Source: Candidatus Heimdallarchaeota archaeon
GTDB lineage: Archaea > Asgardarchaeota > Heimdallarchaeia > Hodarchaeales > Hodarchaeaceae
NCBI GenBank assembly: GCA_020353515.1
Contig: CP070695.1
Coordinates: forward strand, 471,173 to 535,172
Direction of reading: 5' to 3'
Length of the DNA: 64,000 nucleotides
Shown: piece after piece, positions 35,204 through 45,110 of the stretch
Layout: every line of letters begins with the position of its first letter
How positions within the stretch are numbered: position 1 is the stretch's first letter
Notes under the pieces: generated by a model
What the model saw: only the letters and a program-made list of their open reading frames with translations
Database searches by the model: none
Told to the model about the DNA's origin: nothing
Translations under genes and position numbers: made by a program

Positions 35204-36286
35204 ATGAGTGAAGAAATCATTTACATAGATGTTAAAACTTTGTATAATTTCATGCGAGATGTTTTTATTGGTCTTAAAGTGCCAAAAAAAGATGCTAAAA
35301 TATGTGCTGATGTTCTCATTAGTTCAGATCTACGAGGAATAGAATCACATGGTGTGCAGAGACTAAAAATGTACTATGATCGAATCATTTCTGAGATTCA
35401 AAAACCAATTACGAAATTTGAAATTATCAAGGAGACAGAGACTACTGCTTTGATAGATGCGGGTCATGGTATGGGACACGTCGCCGGTCATCACGCGATG
35501 GAGTTAGCTATTAAAAAAGCTAAGAAATTTGGTACAGGTGCTGTTGCAGTCAGAAATTCGACTCACTATGGTATTGCAGGATATTACGCCTTGATGGCAA
35601 TTCAAGAAGGAATGATTGGCTTAACTTTGACTAACGCTCGGCCTTCTATTGCTCCCACGTTTGGTGTAGATCCAATGCTTGGTACTAATCCTTTAACCAT
35701 TGGATGTCCAACAGATGAAGACTTTCCTTTTCTAATTGATTGCGCTACTTCGATAACACAAAGAGGGAAAATTGAAGTATTGGCAAGAACAGAAACACCA
35801 ACTCCCTCTGGTTGGGTAATAGATACAAATGGAACACTATCAACAGATACAGTTGATATCTTAGACAAATTAATGAAAGGAACTGCAGCATTACTTCCCT
35901 TAGGTGGAGCGGGAGAAACCCTAGGAGGACATAAAGGTTATGGATATGGAACTGCTGTTGAAATTATATCAGCAGCATTAACAGGGGGGCCCTTCATGAA
36001 AGACTTAACACTTGAAAGAGGTTATAAATTAGGTCATTTCTTCCTAGCAATCAACATTGAAAGTTTTCTCCCACTAGAAACATTCAAGAAGATCGCAGGG
36101 AATATTGTGAGGGAGTTAAGAAACTCAAAGAAAGCACCAGGACAATCAAGAATTTATACCGCTGGTGAGAAAGAATACGAGATGGAGACCCAACGACGTA
36201 AAACTGGTATTCCAATCAACTCATCAATTCTAAAAGACCTTTTAGTAATGCGGGAAATGCTAGAATTGTCTGATTACTCATTTTAG
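35204..36286 (+). CDS. Ldh2-type malate/lactate dehydrogenase family protein
   Basis: This 360-residue protein has SSDLRGIESHGVQRL near residue 45, DAGHGMGHVAGHHAM and VRNSTHYGIAGYYAL, the conserved pieces of the malate/L-lactate/sulfolactate dehydrogenase family. These NAD(P)-enzymes reduce 2-oxo acids. It follows the MttB-like gene by 62 bases and may use a carbon-skeleton product of the same substrate. A palindrome marks the end of the gene. Confidence 0.9.
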   Translation: MSEEIIYIDVKTLYNFMRDVFIGLKVPKKDAKICADVLISSDLRGIESHGVQRLKMYYDRIISEIQKPITKFEIIKETETTALIDAGHGMGHVAGHHAMELAIKKAKKFGTGAVAVRNSTHYGIAGYYALMAIQEGMIGLTLTNARPSIAPTFGVDPMLGTNPLTIGCPTDEDFPFLIDCATSITQRGKIEVLARTETPTPSGWVIDTNGTLSTDTVDILDKLMKGTAALLPLGGAGETLGGHKGYGYGTAVEIISAALTGGPFMKDLTLERGYKLGHFFLAINIESFLPLETFKKIAGNIVRELRNSKKAPGQSRIYTAGEKEYEMETQRRKTGIPINSSILKDLLVMREMLELSDYSF

Positions 36287-36300
36287 CGCTTTTAAAGCGC
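36286..36300. terminator. Palindrome between convergent genes
   Basis: GCGCTTTTAAAGCGC is a perfect palindrome-like stem between the Ldh2 stop (36286) and the convergent metallophosphoesterase stop (36308). It may act as a bidirectional end signal, but it lacks a long T run, so the call is tentative. Confidence 0.35.
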
Positions 36301-36307
36301 ATTTTCC

Positions 36308-37324
36308 TTATCCTTTCGAATTATTCCTTTCATTTGAGTATTGGGGAGCTGTTTCTGACAGTCTTCGTGCTCCTAAACAAACGCGACATGTTTTAAACTG
36401 TTTTCTAGCAAATGGAGTATGTCTACCGCAGACTTGACAATGACGATACTCTACGAAGGCTCTTTTCAGTTTTTTTTCCCAAAAATGCGAGACAATCATT
36501 TTCGTTGAACAAACTTGATAGGCTGAATCGATCTGGAGCTCGAAAGAACTTTGACCAAAAAGGATTTCATGAGATACTACAGGGCCAAAAGAAGAAACAT
36601 TAATACATTGCGTTTTTCCAATGAATTCTGAATACCCACCACAGTAATGAACATGCCCAAAGATTGAAAGAATTGGTTGATAAGTTTCAATTAGTTCTCG
36701 TAAATAATATGACCCTATGTGACGGCTCCCTAGACTAGAGAAGTCGAGTACACCCCTAGGTGCGCAATGTGTCATGAAGATTGTATTATGTCTTTCATCT
36801 GGACTGAGATCTTGAAGTAATTTTTCAAAATCTTTTTGAATAGCAGGTTCGTCCCAGCATTTCCCGCTATGATCATCTGTGGTTTTATTAGCATCCGCAT
36901 ATCCTAAAATCGGAATATTCTTGATATAACAGATGTTTTTATGACAATCATGGAAATTCTGGAACTCATCACAAAACCATTCACGTAATTCATCCGTGAT
37001 AGGAGTATCCTGATAGATGTTGTCTTTTTCGAAATCCATTACATCAGTATTTCCCCATACAAAGAATACAGGAACAGAACCATTATTCAGAGCTTTAAGT
37101 ACACCATCATTCTTGATATGACCTTTAATTTGAGTTGAATGATTTTTCTCTACTCCAAGATTCCACATATAGTCTTGAAGATCTCCAGCGATAAGAATAA
37201 CGTCTGGTTTTCGTTGAATGAGATTACGAATTAGCTTTTCTTGAGGTACAACTCTAATATTCCTTGGAAGAGAAACAGGATTGCCTTGATGAAGATCAGA
37301 AATAGCAATCAGCTTAATGGTCAA
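36308..37324 (-). CDS. Metallophosphoesterase with C-terminal zinc ribbon
   Basis: The calcineurin-like core is complete: ISDLHQGN, IAGDLQDY, VWGNTDVM, THCAPRG and FGHVHYCGG supply the two-metal ligands. From about residue 295 a CQVCGRH and CRVCLGA pair forms a zinc ribbon, which may bind nucleic acid or protein. The start is TTG at 37324, and the frame has no earlier ATG. The substrate is unknown. It is divergent from the prp cluster. Confidence 0.87.
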   Translation of the reverse strand: MTIKLIAISDLHQGNPVSLPRNIRVVPQEKLIRNLIQRKPDVILIAGDLQDYMWNLGVEKNHSTQIKGHIKNDGVLKALNNGSVPVFFVWGNTDVMDFEKDNIYQDTPITDELREWFCDEFQNFHDCHKNICYIKNIPILGYADANKTTDDHSGKCWDEPAIQKDFEKLLQDLSPDERHNTIFMTHCAPRGVLDFSSLGSRHIGSYYLRELIETYQPILSIFGHVHYCGGYSEFIGKTQCINVSSFGPVVSHEILFGQSSFELQIDSAYQVCSTKMIVSHFWEKKLKRAFVEYRHCQVCGRHTPFARKQFKTCRVCLGARRLSETAPQYSNERNNSKG

Positions 37325-37726
37325 ATAGTGAACCTCGCGTTAATCTAGAATAACAGATCCATTATTTGGGTTAAAATTCTGTCGTTAATGTCTATTTCAT
37401 CCAATCTTCTTTATTATAGAAATATTTTTGCGTATTCTTTGATATAACAATAAAGATATATCATCACAAGGAATGAAAAATATTTTTTACTTTTAAATCT
37501 ATAAACAAACTTAATTTTACTAGTAGATCTACGAATACAACTCTGTAATACATTATTGCTACGTCAAAAGAACGTTACCATTTTCAGTTGATTGAAGGGG
37601 GATTTAGGAATAAGTTCAGTTTAAAAGAAAGATCCTTAAAAAATCATCAAAAAGTAATTAAAATATTAATTCATCATTAACGCATAACTCTGAAACTTAT
37701 ACAGAAGTTTATTGGGCATTAAATGG
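37325..37726. other. Divergent intergenic region before the prp cluster
   Basis: This is an AT-rich spacer of about 400 bases with no gene. It contains many short A/T tracts and no clear long repeat. It must hold the promoter of the metallophosphoesterase and any operator of the prp genes. Confidence 0.5.
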
Positions 37727-37734
37727 TATATATT
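37727..37734 (+). promoter_or_regulatory. TATA box of the prp cluster
   Basis: TATATATT is centred 25 bases before the ATG of prpB at 37756. Transcription should begin at or next to the ATG, giving a leaderless message; no Shine-Dalgarno sequence is visible. Confidence 0.55.
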
Positions 37735-37755
37735 TCCTAAAAGCGGTAGACTATA

Positions 37756-38649
37756 ATGAATATCTTTAATAAATCCCCAGGAGCTAGACTTAAAGAAGCC
37801 CTTGATCAAGAACGACCCTTACAAATCGTTGGAACTATCAATGCACTAATGGCTATGATGGCGAAACGTGCTGGATTTCGTACCATCTATCTTTCAGGCG
37901 CAGGAGTAGCAAATGCTTCTTATGGTTTACCTGATCTAGGTATAACGACGCTTGATAACGTTGCAGAGGATTCTCGGCGCATTACTGATGTTGTAGACCT
38001 ACCATTATTAGTTGACATTGACACGGGTTTTGGAGCAACAGCTTTTTCTATAAATCGGACAATCAAGACTTTGGAGAAAGTAGGAGTAGCAGGGGTTCAT
38101 ATAGAGGATCAAGAAGCTCAAAAACGATGTGGCCACCGACCAAGAAAAAAAATTGTTTCCACAGAAGAGATGTGTGACAGAATAAAGGCAGCTGCAGATG
38201 CTTGTAAGAATCCTGACTTTATGATCATGGCTCGGACAGATACTCTAGCTAATGAGGGACTTCAAGGTGCTATAGATCGAATACATCAATATATTGCAGC
38301 TGGCGCGAATGCTATATTTCCTGAAGCGTTCACATCACTTGAGGAATATAAAGCAATAACTAATGTAATTTCAGTACCAGTTCTCGCTAATATAACAGAG
38401 TTTGGGAAAACACCTCTGTTTTCTGTTGAAGAATTAAGCTCAGTAGGAGTTTCTATGGTTTTGTATCCCCTTACAGCATTTAGAGCAATGAATAAAGCAG
38501 CAGAGAAAGTCTATTCAACTCTCCGAAAGCAAGGAACACAAAAATCTTTACTTGATATAATGCAGACCAGAGCCGAACTATACGAATTATTGGATTATTA
38601 TAGATGGGAAAACATTCTTGACCAATTAGGAGAGAGAAATAATGTCTAA
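37756..38649 (+). CDS. prpB: 2-methylisocitrate lyase (PrpB)
   Basis: This 297-residue enzyme cleaves 2-methylisocitrate to pyruvate and succinate. It has [26 protein letters not shown] for metal and the catalytic KRCGH at 123-127, as in PrpB/isocitrate-lyase family members of this length. It is the first gene of the cluster and overlaps prpC by 8 bases. The related carboxyphosphoenolpyruvate mutase group is a less likely alternative given the downstream prpC, prpD and prpE. Confidence 0.92.
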   Translation: MNIFNKSPGARLKEALDQERPLQIVGTINALMAMMAKRAGFRTIYLSGAGVANASYGLPDLGITTLDNVAEDSRRITDVVDLPLLVDIDTGFGATAFSINRTIKTLEKVGVAGVHIEDQEAQKRCGHRPRKKIVSTEEMCDRIKAAADACKNPDFMIMARTDTLANEGLQGAIDRIHQYIAAGANAIFPEAFTSLEEYKAITNVISVPVLANITEFGKTPLFSVEELSSVGVSMVLYPLTAFRAMNKAAEKVYSTLRKQGTQKSLLDIMQTRAELYELLDYYRWENILDQLGERNNV

Positions 38650-39784
38650 AAGAAAGCTGAAGGTTAAATACAAAATTGATCCAGGATTAAGGGGTATAAA
38701 TGTGGGCACTACTGAAATTTGCCCTGTAGGAGAAGAAGAGATACATCTATCTTACCGTGGTTACTTGATTGAAGATTTAGCAATGGCTTGCACTTATGAA
38801 GAAGTTTCACACCTCCTAATTCATGGAGAACTTCCCAATAAATATCAATTATCAGAATGGTCATCACAACTTAGTGAAAATCGTTTTTTCCCCAAAAATC
38901 TGCAAAGAATACTAGATACTTTACCAAAGAACACACATCCAATGTCTGTATTACGTACAGCCATATCTACTCTAGGAACAATCGAACCAGAACAAGGCCT
39001 AGAGGGAAAAATGCAAGCTCTCCGAATACTAGGGATTTTACCTAGTATTATAGGTTATTGGGAAAAGAGAAGAGGTTCATATGATAAGGAGGTTCCTTTG
39101 GGTTCTTCAGAAGACACTATTGCTGGTTATCTCTTACATATGATTAATGGTGAGGCTCCATCAACTATTGATACACAAACTATGGACACTTCTTTAATCC
39201 TCTATGCTGAACATGAATATGCAGCATCTACATACGCTGCTCGCGTGTGTGCTTCAACACTTGCTGATTACTATTCATGTATTACAACAGCGATTGGAAC
39301 ACTTTCAGGTCCTCTTAATGGAGGAGCAAACGAAGCAGCGATAAAACTTCTGTTAAGTTTTGATAACAGTGATACAGCTGAAAGCAAGGTACGCCATATG
39401 CTCCGAGATAAAGAATTAGTAATGGGATTTGGCCATGCAGTATATGCTGATCATGATCCCCGTTCATTAATCGTTAAAGAACGAGCTCGTAAACTATCTA
39501 ATGAGAAAAAAGAATTTTCAGAACTTTTTAAAATTGCAGAAGCAGTGGAAAGAGTTATGCGAGAACATAACCTCTTTCCTAATTTGGACTTTTATACTGC
39601 AACAGTTTATCACATATTAGGTATTAACTCTCATTTATTTACACCGATATTCGTTGTTAGTAGATCAAGTGGATGGGCTGCTCATGTTCTTGAACAACGT
39701 CAAAATAATAAGCTTATTCGCCCTACAGCGGAATATATCGGCCCTAAAGAACGTGTTCTTCCTTCACTTTCTGAAAGGAAATAA
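38642..39784 (+). CDS. prpC: 2-methylcitrate synthase / citrate synthase (PrpC) with altered active site
   Basis: This 380-residue citrate-synthase-fold protein has [13 protein letters not shown] and [10 protein letters not shown] at the start and the usual helical body. Of the pig citrate synthase catalytic residues, His238 is matched by His191 (AEHEYAAST), His320 by His265 (GFGHAVY), Arg329 by Arg274 and Asp375 by Asp316 (NLDFYTA). But His274 is replaced by Asn226 in [10 protein letters not shown], where nearly all family members have GPLHGGANEA. The codon is AAT at 39317-39319. Tyr188 also stands where the family often has His. By context it joins propionyl-CoA and oxaloacetate. Confidence 0.85.
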   Translation: MSKRKLKVKYKIDPGLRGINVGTTEICPVGEEEIHLSYRGYLIEDLAMACTYEEVSHLLIHGELPNKYQLSEWSSQLSENRFFPKNLQRILDTLPKNTHPMSVLRTAISTLGTIEPEQGLEGKMQALRILGILPSIIGYWEKRRGSYDKEVPLGSSEDTIAGYLLHMINGEAPSTIDTQTMDTSLILYAEHEYAASTYAARVCASTLADYYSCITTAIGTLSGPLNGGANEAAIKLLLSFDNSDTAESKVRHMLRDKELVMGFGHAVYADHDPRSLIVKERARKLSNEKKEFSELFKIAEAVERVMREHNLFPNLDFYTATVYHILGINSHLFTPIFVVSRSSGWAAHVLEQRQNNKLIRPTAEYIGPKERVLPSLSERK

Positions 39785-39837
39785 TTTTCTTGATTTTAAA
39801 CTGATTTCAATCCCAATAGAAAAAGGAGAGTCAAAAG

Positions 39838-41259
39838 ATGTCAGATCTAATAGACAAAGAAATGGTAGATATTGCTGATTATGTATTAAATTATACTCCT
39901 GATTCTGATGAAGCATATAACACAGCACGCTTATGTTTAATGGATAGTATTGGTGGTGCAGTTTTAGCATTACGATTTCCAGAATGTACTAAAATGCTGG
40001 GACCAGTGATACCTGGTACAGTTGTACCCCACGGTTCTCGTGTTCCTGGTACAACCTATGAGCTAGATCCAATCACTGCTGCTTTTAATATTGGAGTTTT
40101 GATCCGTTGGTTAGATTATAATGATACGTGGTTAGCTGCAGAATGGGGGCATCCTAGTGATAATTTGGGTGCGATTTTAAGTCTAGCTGACTACTTATCC
40201 CGAAAGAACATTGTTAACGGATTAGAACCCCTTACTATGCGAGATGTATTTTCTTGGATGATCAAGGCTTATGAGATTCAAGGTGTGATGGCTTTGGAGA
40301 ATAGCTTCAATCAGCGTGGGATCGACCATGTCATTCTGGTTAAATTGGCTAGTGCAGCTATTGCAGCTGGAATACTTGGCTGTAATAAGAAGCAAATAAT
40401 CAATACAATATCCCAGGTTTGGTGTGATGTCGGGCCATTAAGGACATATCGTCATGCCCCAAATACTGGCAGTAGAAAAAGTTGGGCTGCAGGAGATGCC
40501 ACGAGTCGAGGTGTTTTTCTTGCGATACAGTCCCTACGAGGCGAAATGGGATATAATACTTGCCTCAGTGCGTCAAAATGGGGCTTTTACGATCGTATAT
40601 GGGGCGGAGAACGGTTTAAATTCCAACTTCCTTATGGAAGTTATGTCATTGAGAATGTTCTTTTTAAAGTTGGTTATCCTGCGGAATTCCACGGTCAATC
40701 AGCTGTAGAAGCAGCAATTCAACTTCATCCAGAAATTATTGATCGTCTAGAAGAAATCGAAAGAATAGAAATTATAACACACGAAGCTGCAATACGTATT
40801 ATAGATAAAAAGGGTCCTTTACACAATCCGGCGGATCGAGACCATTGCCTTCAATATATGGTCGCTATTGGTTTAATCTCTGGTAATGTTGTCTATGAGG
40901 ATTATGAAGAAGAACGTGCTTCAAATCCGCGCATTGATGAGTTAAGAGAGAAAATGGATGTTAAAGAGAACCCTCAGTATACAAAGGATTATCACGATCC
41001 TGAGAAACGCTCTATAACCAATTCAGTTCAGGTTTTCTTCAAAGATGGAACTAAAACTGAAAAAGTCATGATTGAATACCCATTGGGCCACAGACGAAGA
41101 AGAGCAGAAGCAATCCCTCTGTTAGAGGATAAATTTCTTAATAACATCTCAGCTAGATATCCTGAAAAAAAAGTAGAAGATCTTGAGGCATTATTTAAAG
41201 ATCAACAAAGACTAGAACAGATACCAGTTCATCTTTTCATGGAGTTTCTTCAAGCTTGA
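39838..41259 (+). CDS. prpD: 2-methylcitrate dehydratase (PrpD)
   Basis: This MmgE/PrpD family protein of 473 residues dehydrates 2-methylcitrate to 2-methylaconitate and may also catalyse the next hydration. DSIGGAVLALRFPEC, IRWLDYNDTW, AEWGHPSDNLG and KLASAAIAAGILG are characteristic. GGAGAG lies 9 bases before the ATG. No separate aconitase (AcnD or AcnB) is in the cluster, so the hydration step must use PrpD or an enzyme elsewhere. Confidence 0.92.
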   Translation: MSDLIDKEMVDIADYVLNYTPDSDEAYNTARLCLMDSIGGAVLALRFPECTKMLGPVIPGTVVPHGSRVPGTTYELDPITAAFNIGVLIRWLDYNDTWLAAEWGHPSDNLGAILSLADYLSRKNIVNGLEPLTMRDVFSWMIKAYEIQGVMALENSFNQRGIDHVILVKLASAAIAAGILGCNKKQIINTISQVWCDVGPLRTYRHAPNTGSRKSWAAGDATSRGVFLAIQSLRGEMGYNTCLSASKWGFYDRIWGGERFKFQLPYGSYVIENVLFKVGYPAEFHGQSAVEAAIQLHPEIIDRLEEIERIEIITHEAAIRIIDKKGPLHNPADRDHCLQYMVAIGLISGNVVYEDYEEERASNPRIDELREKMDVKENPQYTKDYHDPEKRSITNSVQVFFKDGTKTEKVMIEYPLGHRRRRAEAIPLLEDKFLNNISARYPEKKVEDLEALFKDQQRLEQIPVHLFMEFLQA

Positions 41260-41446
41260 GATCATAAATTATCTTCAATGTCATTTTCTTCTTAGTATCT
41301 AAAAGAAAAATCAGTGTAGTAATTAAATTACAGCTATTTTTCAATATTTAAACCATTTATTTTATAAAATACCTTATAAGGGAAGGAAAAGCATTTCCAT
41401 TAACAACCTATTTATTCTCAGGACTTAATTAGGAAGTCTAATAAAG

Positions 41447-43354
41447 ATGAATTATCATTCATACAAAGAAGCTCATGAGTTATCAATAAAGAATCCCGAA
41501 GAATTTTGGGCTAAGGAAGCAGAGAAATTACATTGGTATACTAAGTGGGAAAAAGTTATTGATGATTTAAATTACCCATTTTTTAGATGGTTTGTTGGAG
41601 GAAAAACCAATATTTGTTATAATGCATTAGATAGACACGCATTAGGATCTAAAAGAGGAACAGCTGCTCTAATTTGGGAATCCCCAGAAACTGATCAATC
41701 TCGTGTCTATACTTATTATCATCTATTTAAAGTAGTAAATAACTTTACTGGTGTTCTGAAAAATCTAGGAGTTGAGAAGGGAGATCGTATTATCATCTAC
41801 ATGCCCATGATTCCTGAAGCAATAATTGCAATGTTGGCTTGTGTACGAATTGGAGCTATTCATTCTGTAGTGTTTGCTGGATTTAGTCGAGAATCTCTTG
41901 CAGGTAGAATTGATGATGCTAAGCCAAAGCTATTACTAACCTGTGATGCAGGAAGTCGAAATGGAAAAGTCGTAAAATTAAAAGAAATTGTTGACGATGC
42001 AATAGAAATTTCGGAATTTGAATTGAAGAATGTAATTATCTACGACCGAGGACTAGATCCTGAATGTCCGAGACAAGAAGGACGGGATCTTGATTGGTAC
42101 GAACTCTTAGAAACTAAAAGTATGAACTATGTAGAACCAGAGAAATTAGATTCCACAGATCCAAGTTATATTCTCTATACTTCAGGAACAACAGGGAGGC
42201 CTAAAGGCGTTGTACGGGATACTGGAGGCTATATGGTCTCATTGTACGCATCAATGAAGCAAATTTATAATTGTGAACCCGATAGAGATGTTTATTTCTC
42301 TACTAGTGATATCGGATGGGTCGTGGGACATTCGTACATTGTATACGCACCTCTTCTCCTAGGAATTCCTACGATCTTATTTGAAGGAACACCAGTATAT
42401 CCCAATCCTGATTCATGGTGGAAGGTAATAGAAAAATATGGGGTCACCTGTGTCTTTTCTGCTCCAACTGCTTTACGAATTCTGAAGAAATTCCCACTAA
42501 AATGGATTAAAGATCACGATTTATCCTCTTTACGGTATTTTTTCCTAGCTGGTGAGCCCTTAGATGAGCCTACTTATTACTGGGCTAAAGAAAATCTTGG
42601 TACGAAAATTGTGGATCATTACTGGCAAACGGAATCGGGGTGGAGTATTTTAACTAGTCGATGTATTGAAGATCTCTCAATAAAACCTGGGGCTGCTGGA
42701 GTGGCAGCAATAGGTTATGACCTATTAGTGGTTGATGAGAAAGGCAATGAAATGCCCCATGGGGAGAAAGGAACCCTTGTTTCACGACCACCCTTACCAC
42801 CAGGGACTTTAATGACTATCTATGGTGATGATGAACGATATAAAAAGACCTACTGGGAGATCTTCCCTGATAAGCAATATTATTATACAGGTGATTATGC
42901 AATTCAAGATGAAGATGGTTATTTCAAAGTATTAGGTCGTGCAGATGAAGTAATTAAGATTGCAGGGCATAGATTAGGCACTCGTGAAATCGAAGAAGCA
43001 GTTTCATCACATGATGCGATAGCAGAAACTTCCTGCATTGGTGTTGAAGATAAGCTAAAGGGTACAGTTGTTATTGCATTTGTTGTTTTAAAAGAAGGTA
43101 TTAAACCGTCAGAAGAACTGAAAAACGAAATAATTCAAATTGTAAGGAGAGATGTTGGCCCAATTGCTGCACCAAAAGGAGTAGAAATTGTTAAGATGTT
43201 ACCCAAAACTCGCAGTGGAAAAATTATGCGTAGAATCATGAAAGGAGTCTATGAAGGGAAGAAATTAGGAGATTTAAGCACAATTGAAGATGATGCAAGC
43301 ATCATCGAGGTAGCTGCAGCCATTGAATTAATGAAAGAAATCAGGAAAAAATAA
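41447..43354 (+). CDS. prpE: Propionyl-CoA synthetase (PrpE)
   Basis: This 635-residue member of the acetyl-CoA synthetase family has YTSGTTGRPKGVVRDTGGYM, where the VVRDTGGY extension is typical of PrpE, and HYWQTESGW and YTGDYAIQD for AMP binding. The C-terminal SGKIMRR holds the catalytic Lys. It activates propionate with ATP and CoA. A gap of 187 bases with its own A/T tracts separates it from prpD, so it may have a promoter of its own (TTTATAAAAT near 41360). Confidence 0.92.
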   Translation: MNYHSYKEAHELSIKNPEEFWAKEAEKLHWYTKWEKVIDDLNYPFFRWFVGGKTNICYNALDRHALGSKRGTAALIWESPETDQSRVYTYYHLFKVVNNFTGVLKNLGVEKGDRIIIYMPMIPEAIIAMLACVRIGAIHSVVFAGFSRESLAGRIDDAKPKLLLTCDAGSRNGKVVKLKEIVDDAIEISEFELKNVIIYDRGLDPECPRQEGRDLDWYELLETKSMNYVEPEKLDSTDPSYILYTSGTTGRPKGVVRDTGGYMVSLYASMKQIYNCEPDRDVYFSTSDIGWVVGHSYIVYAPLLLGIPTILFEGTPVYPNPDSWWKVIEKYGVTCVFSAPTALRILKKFPLKWIKDHDLSSLRYFFLAGEPLDEPTYYWAKENLGTKIVDHYWQTESGWSILTSRCIEDLSIKPGAAGVAAIGYDLLVVDEKGNEMPHGEKGTLVSRPPLPPGTLMTIYGDDERYKKTYWEIFPDKQYYYTGDYAIQDEDGYFKVLGRADEVIKIAGHRLGTREIEEAVSSHDAIAETSCIGVEDKLKGTVVIAFVVLKEGIKPSEELKNEIIQIVRRDVGPIAAPKGVEIVKMLPKTRSGKIMRRIMKGVYEGKKLGDLSTIEDDASIIEVAAAIELMKEIRKK

Positions 43355-43405
43355 GATTAATAGGTTGATTAATCTTTAGAATACAACATTTGAGGGAAAT
43401 TAAAC

Positions 43406-44821
43406 GTGAGTAAGATTAACGAACGATCTCTAACACGAAGAGAAATTTTTCTCTATTCTACGAGTAATTTTGGGATTTCAATCATCAATGCCTCAATCTT
43501 AGGCTTTGTTTTATATTTTTACTTGACAGAGGGAATGACTGGACTTACTCTCGAACCTTTAATAATTGGGGCTTTAGTGGGAACTGCTCTCATGGTTGGT
43601 AGGATTGTAGATGCTTTTGTCAACCCCGTAGTTGGTTGGTTATCTGATAATACACGATGGAAAACATGGGGACGTAGGCGTCCTTTTGTCATTATTGGAA
43701 TTATTCCAATGACTGTAAGTTTTATTCTTTTATTCAATCCCCCCATCTTCGCGTTAACTCTTTTTCCAGGCGGTTTGGGGGAATTGATTCTTATTCTCTT
43801 CCTTTTCCTTATAATATCCATCTTTGATGCTTTATTCACATTTGTATTTGTTCCTATTTATGCTCTTTTACCTGAAATTGCTCCGACATCAGAAGAACGT
43901 ATCACCCTAGCCGTTTGGGGAAACATTTTTGCGATTCTCGCAAATATTATAGGTATTGTAATTGCACCTATTATGTACGATGAATTCGGATTCTCATTGA
44001 CGAGTATCATGTTAGGGATCATTGTTCTTGTTACTATCATTGCTGTTCTCCCTATCAAGGAATTACCAGTTGTTGATATGCAAAAACAACCACGAGTATC
44101 TCTTATTGAATCTTTAAGAACTAGCCTTCAAAACAAATCTTATCAGATATTTTTAGTAAATCAGATCGGTATGCAATTTTCGTTCCGAATATTAAATGCA
44201 GTAATGCCTTTCTTCGCGGTTAGTGTGCTTCTTCTTGAGCTCGATGAGCTTATGATCGTAACTGCACCTTGGGTTGTCGTAGCTATAATCAGTTTCCCAA
44301 TTTGGGGATTATTAGCAAAACCTCGATTTCTTGGGAAAAAAAAAGCCTATATTCTTTCAATGATGATATTTACATTCCCTCTTCTCCTTAATTTCTTATT
44401 TCTTGTCTCACCAGGTAACTTGATCATCGCTCTGGTAATGATCTGCCTCATAGGATTCGGGATGGGGGGATTATGGATTTTTCCACCAACTATTGTGGGT
44501 GATATCGTTGATGATGAAGAAAGACGATTGGGTCTGAGAAGAGAATCAATGTACTATGCCTTTCAAGAGTTCACTGAGAAGTTGGCTATCGCTGTGGCCG
44601 TTCTTCTGGAGGGTATAATACTAGGTTTATTTGTTATGGATAAAATTCTACATCCTGATTACCCTGCAGAATTAGGGGTTTATTACTATATCTACAACCC
44701 TTTGGGACCGATTTTACTTATGGGAATTGTAGCTTTCTTCCCAATGTTGCTTGCTTTACTAATTTTCTTTCAGTTCCCTGATGATTTGATCATTGAAGAT
44801 AAAATAACAGTGGAACCCTAA
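43406..44821 (+). CDS. GPH-family (MelB-like) symporter
   Basis: This 471-residue protein has about 12 hydrophobic segments. GRIVDAFVNPVVGWLSDNTR and GRRRPFVIIG after helix 2 are the GPH (glycoside-pentoside-hexuronide) signature. GPH members are sodium or proton symporters, mostly for sugars; here, 51 bases after prpE, uptake of a carboxylate or propionate precursor is a reasonable guess. The start is GTG at 43406 with GAGGGAAAT upstream. Confidence 0.85.
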   Translation: MSKINERSLTRREIFLYSTSNFGISIINASILGFVLYFYLTEGMTGLTLEPLIIGALVGTALMVGRIVDAFVNPVVGWLSDNTRWKTWGRRRPFVIIGIIPMTVSFILLFNPPIFALTLFPGGLGELILILFLFLIISIFDALFTFVFVPIYALLPEIAPTSEERITLAVWGNIFAILANIIGIVIAPIMYDEFGFSLTSIMLGIIVLVTIIAVLPIKELPVVDMQKQPRVSLIESLRTSLQNKSYQIFLVNQIGMQFSFRILNAVMPFFAVSVLLLELDELMIVTAPWVVVAIISFPIWGLLAKPRFLGKKKAYILSMMIFTFPLLLNFLFLVSPGNLIIALVMICLIGFGMGGLWIFPPTIVGDIVDDEERRLGLRRESMYYAFQEFTEKLAIAVAVLLEGIILGLFVMDKILHPDYPAELGVYYYIYNPLGPILLMGIVAFFPMLLALLIFFQFPDDLIIEDKITVEP

Positions 44822-45066
44822 ATTTTAGAAGTACTCACTCATCGTTTCTTCTCCGCAACAATATCAGCACTAGTAGAATTATTACTATAATAAGCTCTTT
44901 TTCATTAGTCAATCATCCTTCTCATAAAATTCAGGATAGCTTTTGATCTCTACTCATTTATCATTGGTGGTTTAACAATATTTCTTTCTCTCAATTATTA
45001 CAAATACTTATAAGCAGAAAGCCAGTGTATTATTCTGTGATGACTAGTTAATGTAGTCTCAATTTG

Positions 45067-45110
45067 ATATGTGCTTCCTAACATATATCAAAACAGCTCA
45101 ACTAGCTGTT
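45067..45110 (+). promoter_or_regulatory. Two hairpins in the leader of the zinc-ribbon gene
   Basis: ATATGT(45067-45072) pairs with ACATAT(45081-45086), and AACAGCT(45092-45098) pairs with AGCTGTT(45104-45110). A TATA-like CTTATAAG at 45007-45014 would start the transcript near 45035, leaving both hairpins in a leader of about 110 bases. The rest of the 44822-45145 spacer shows no gene. Confidence 0.4.
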
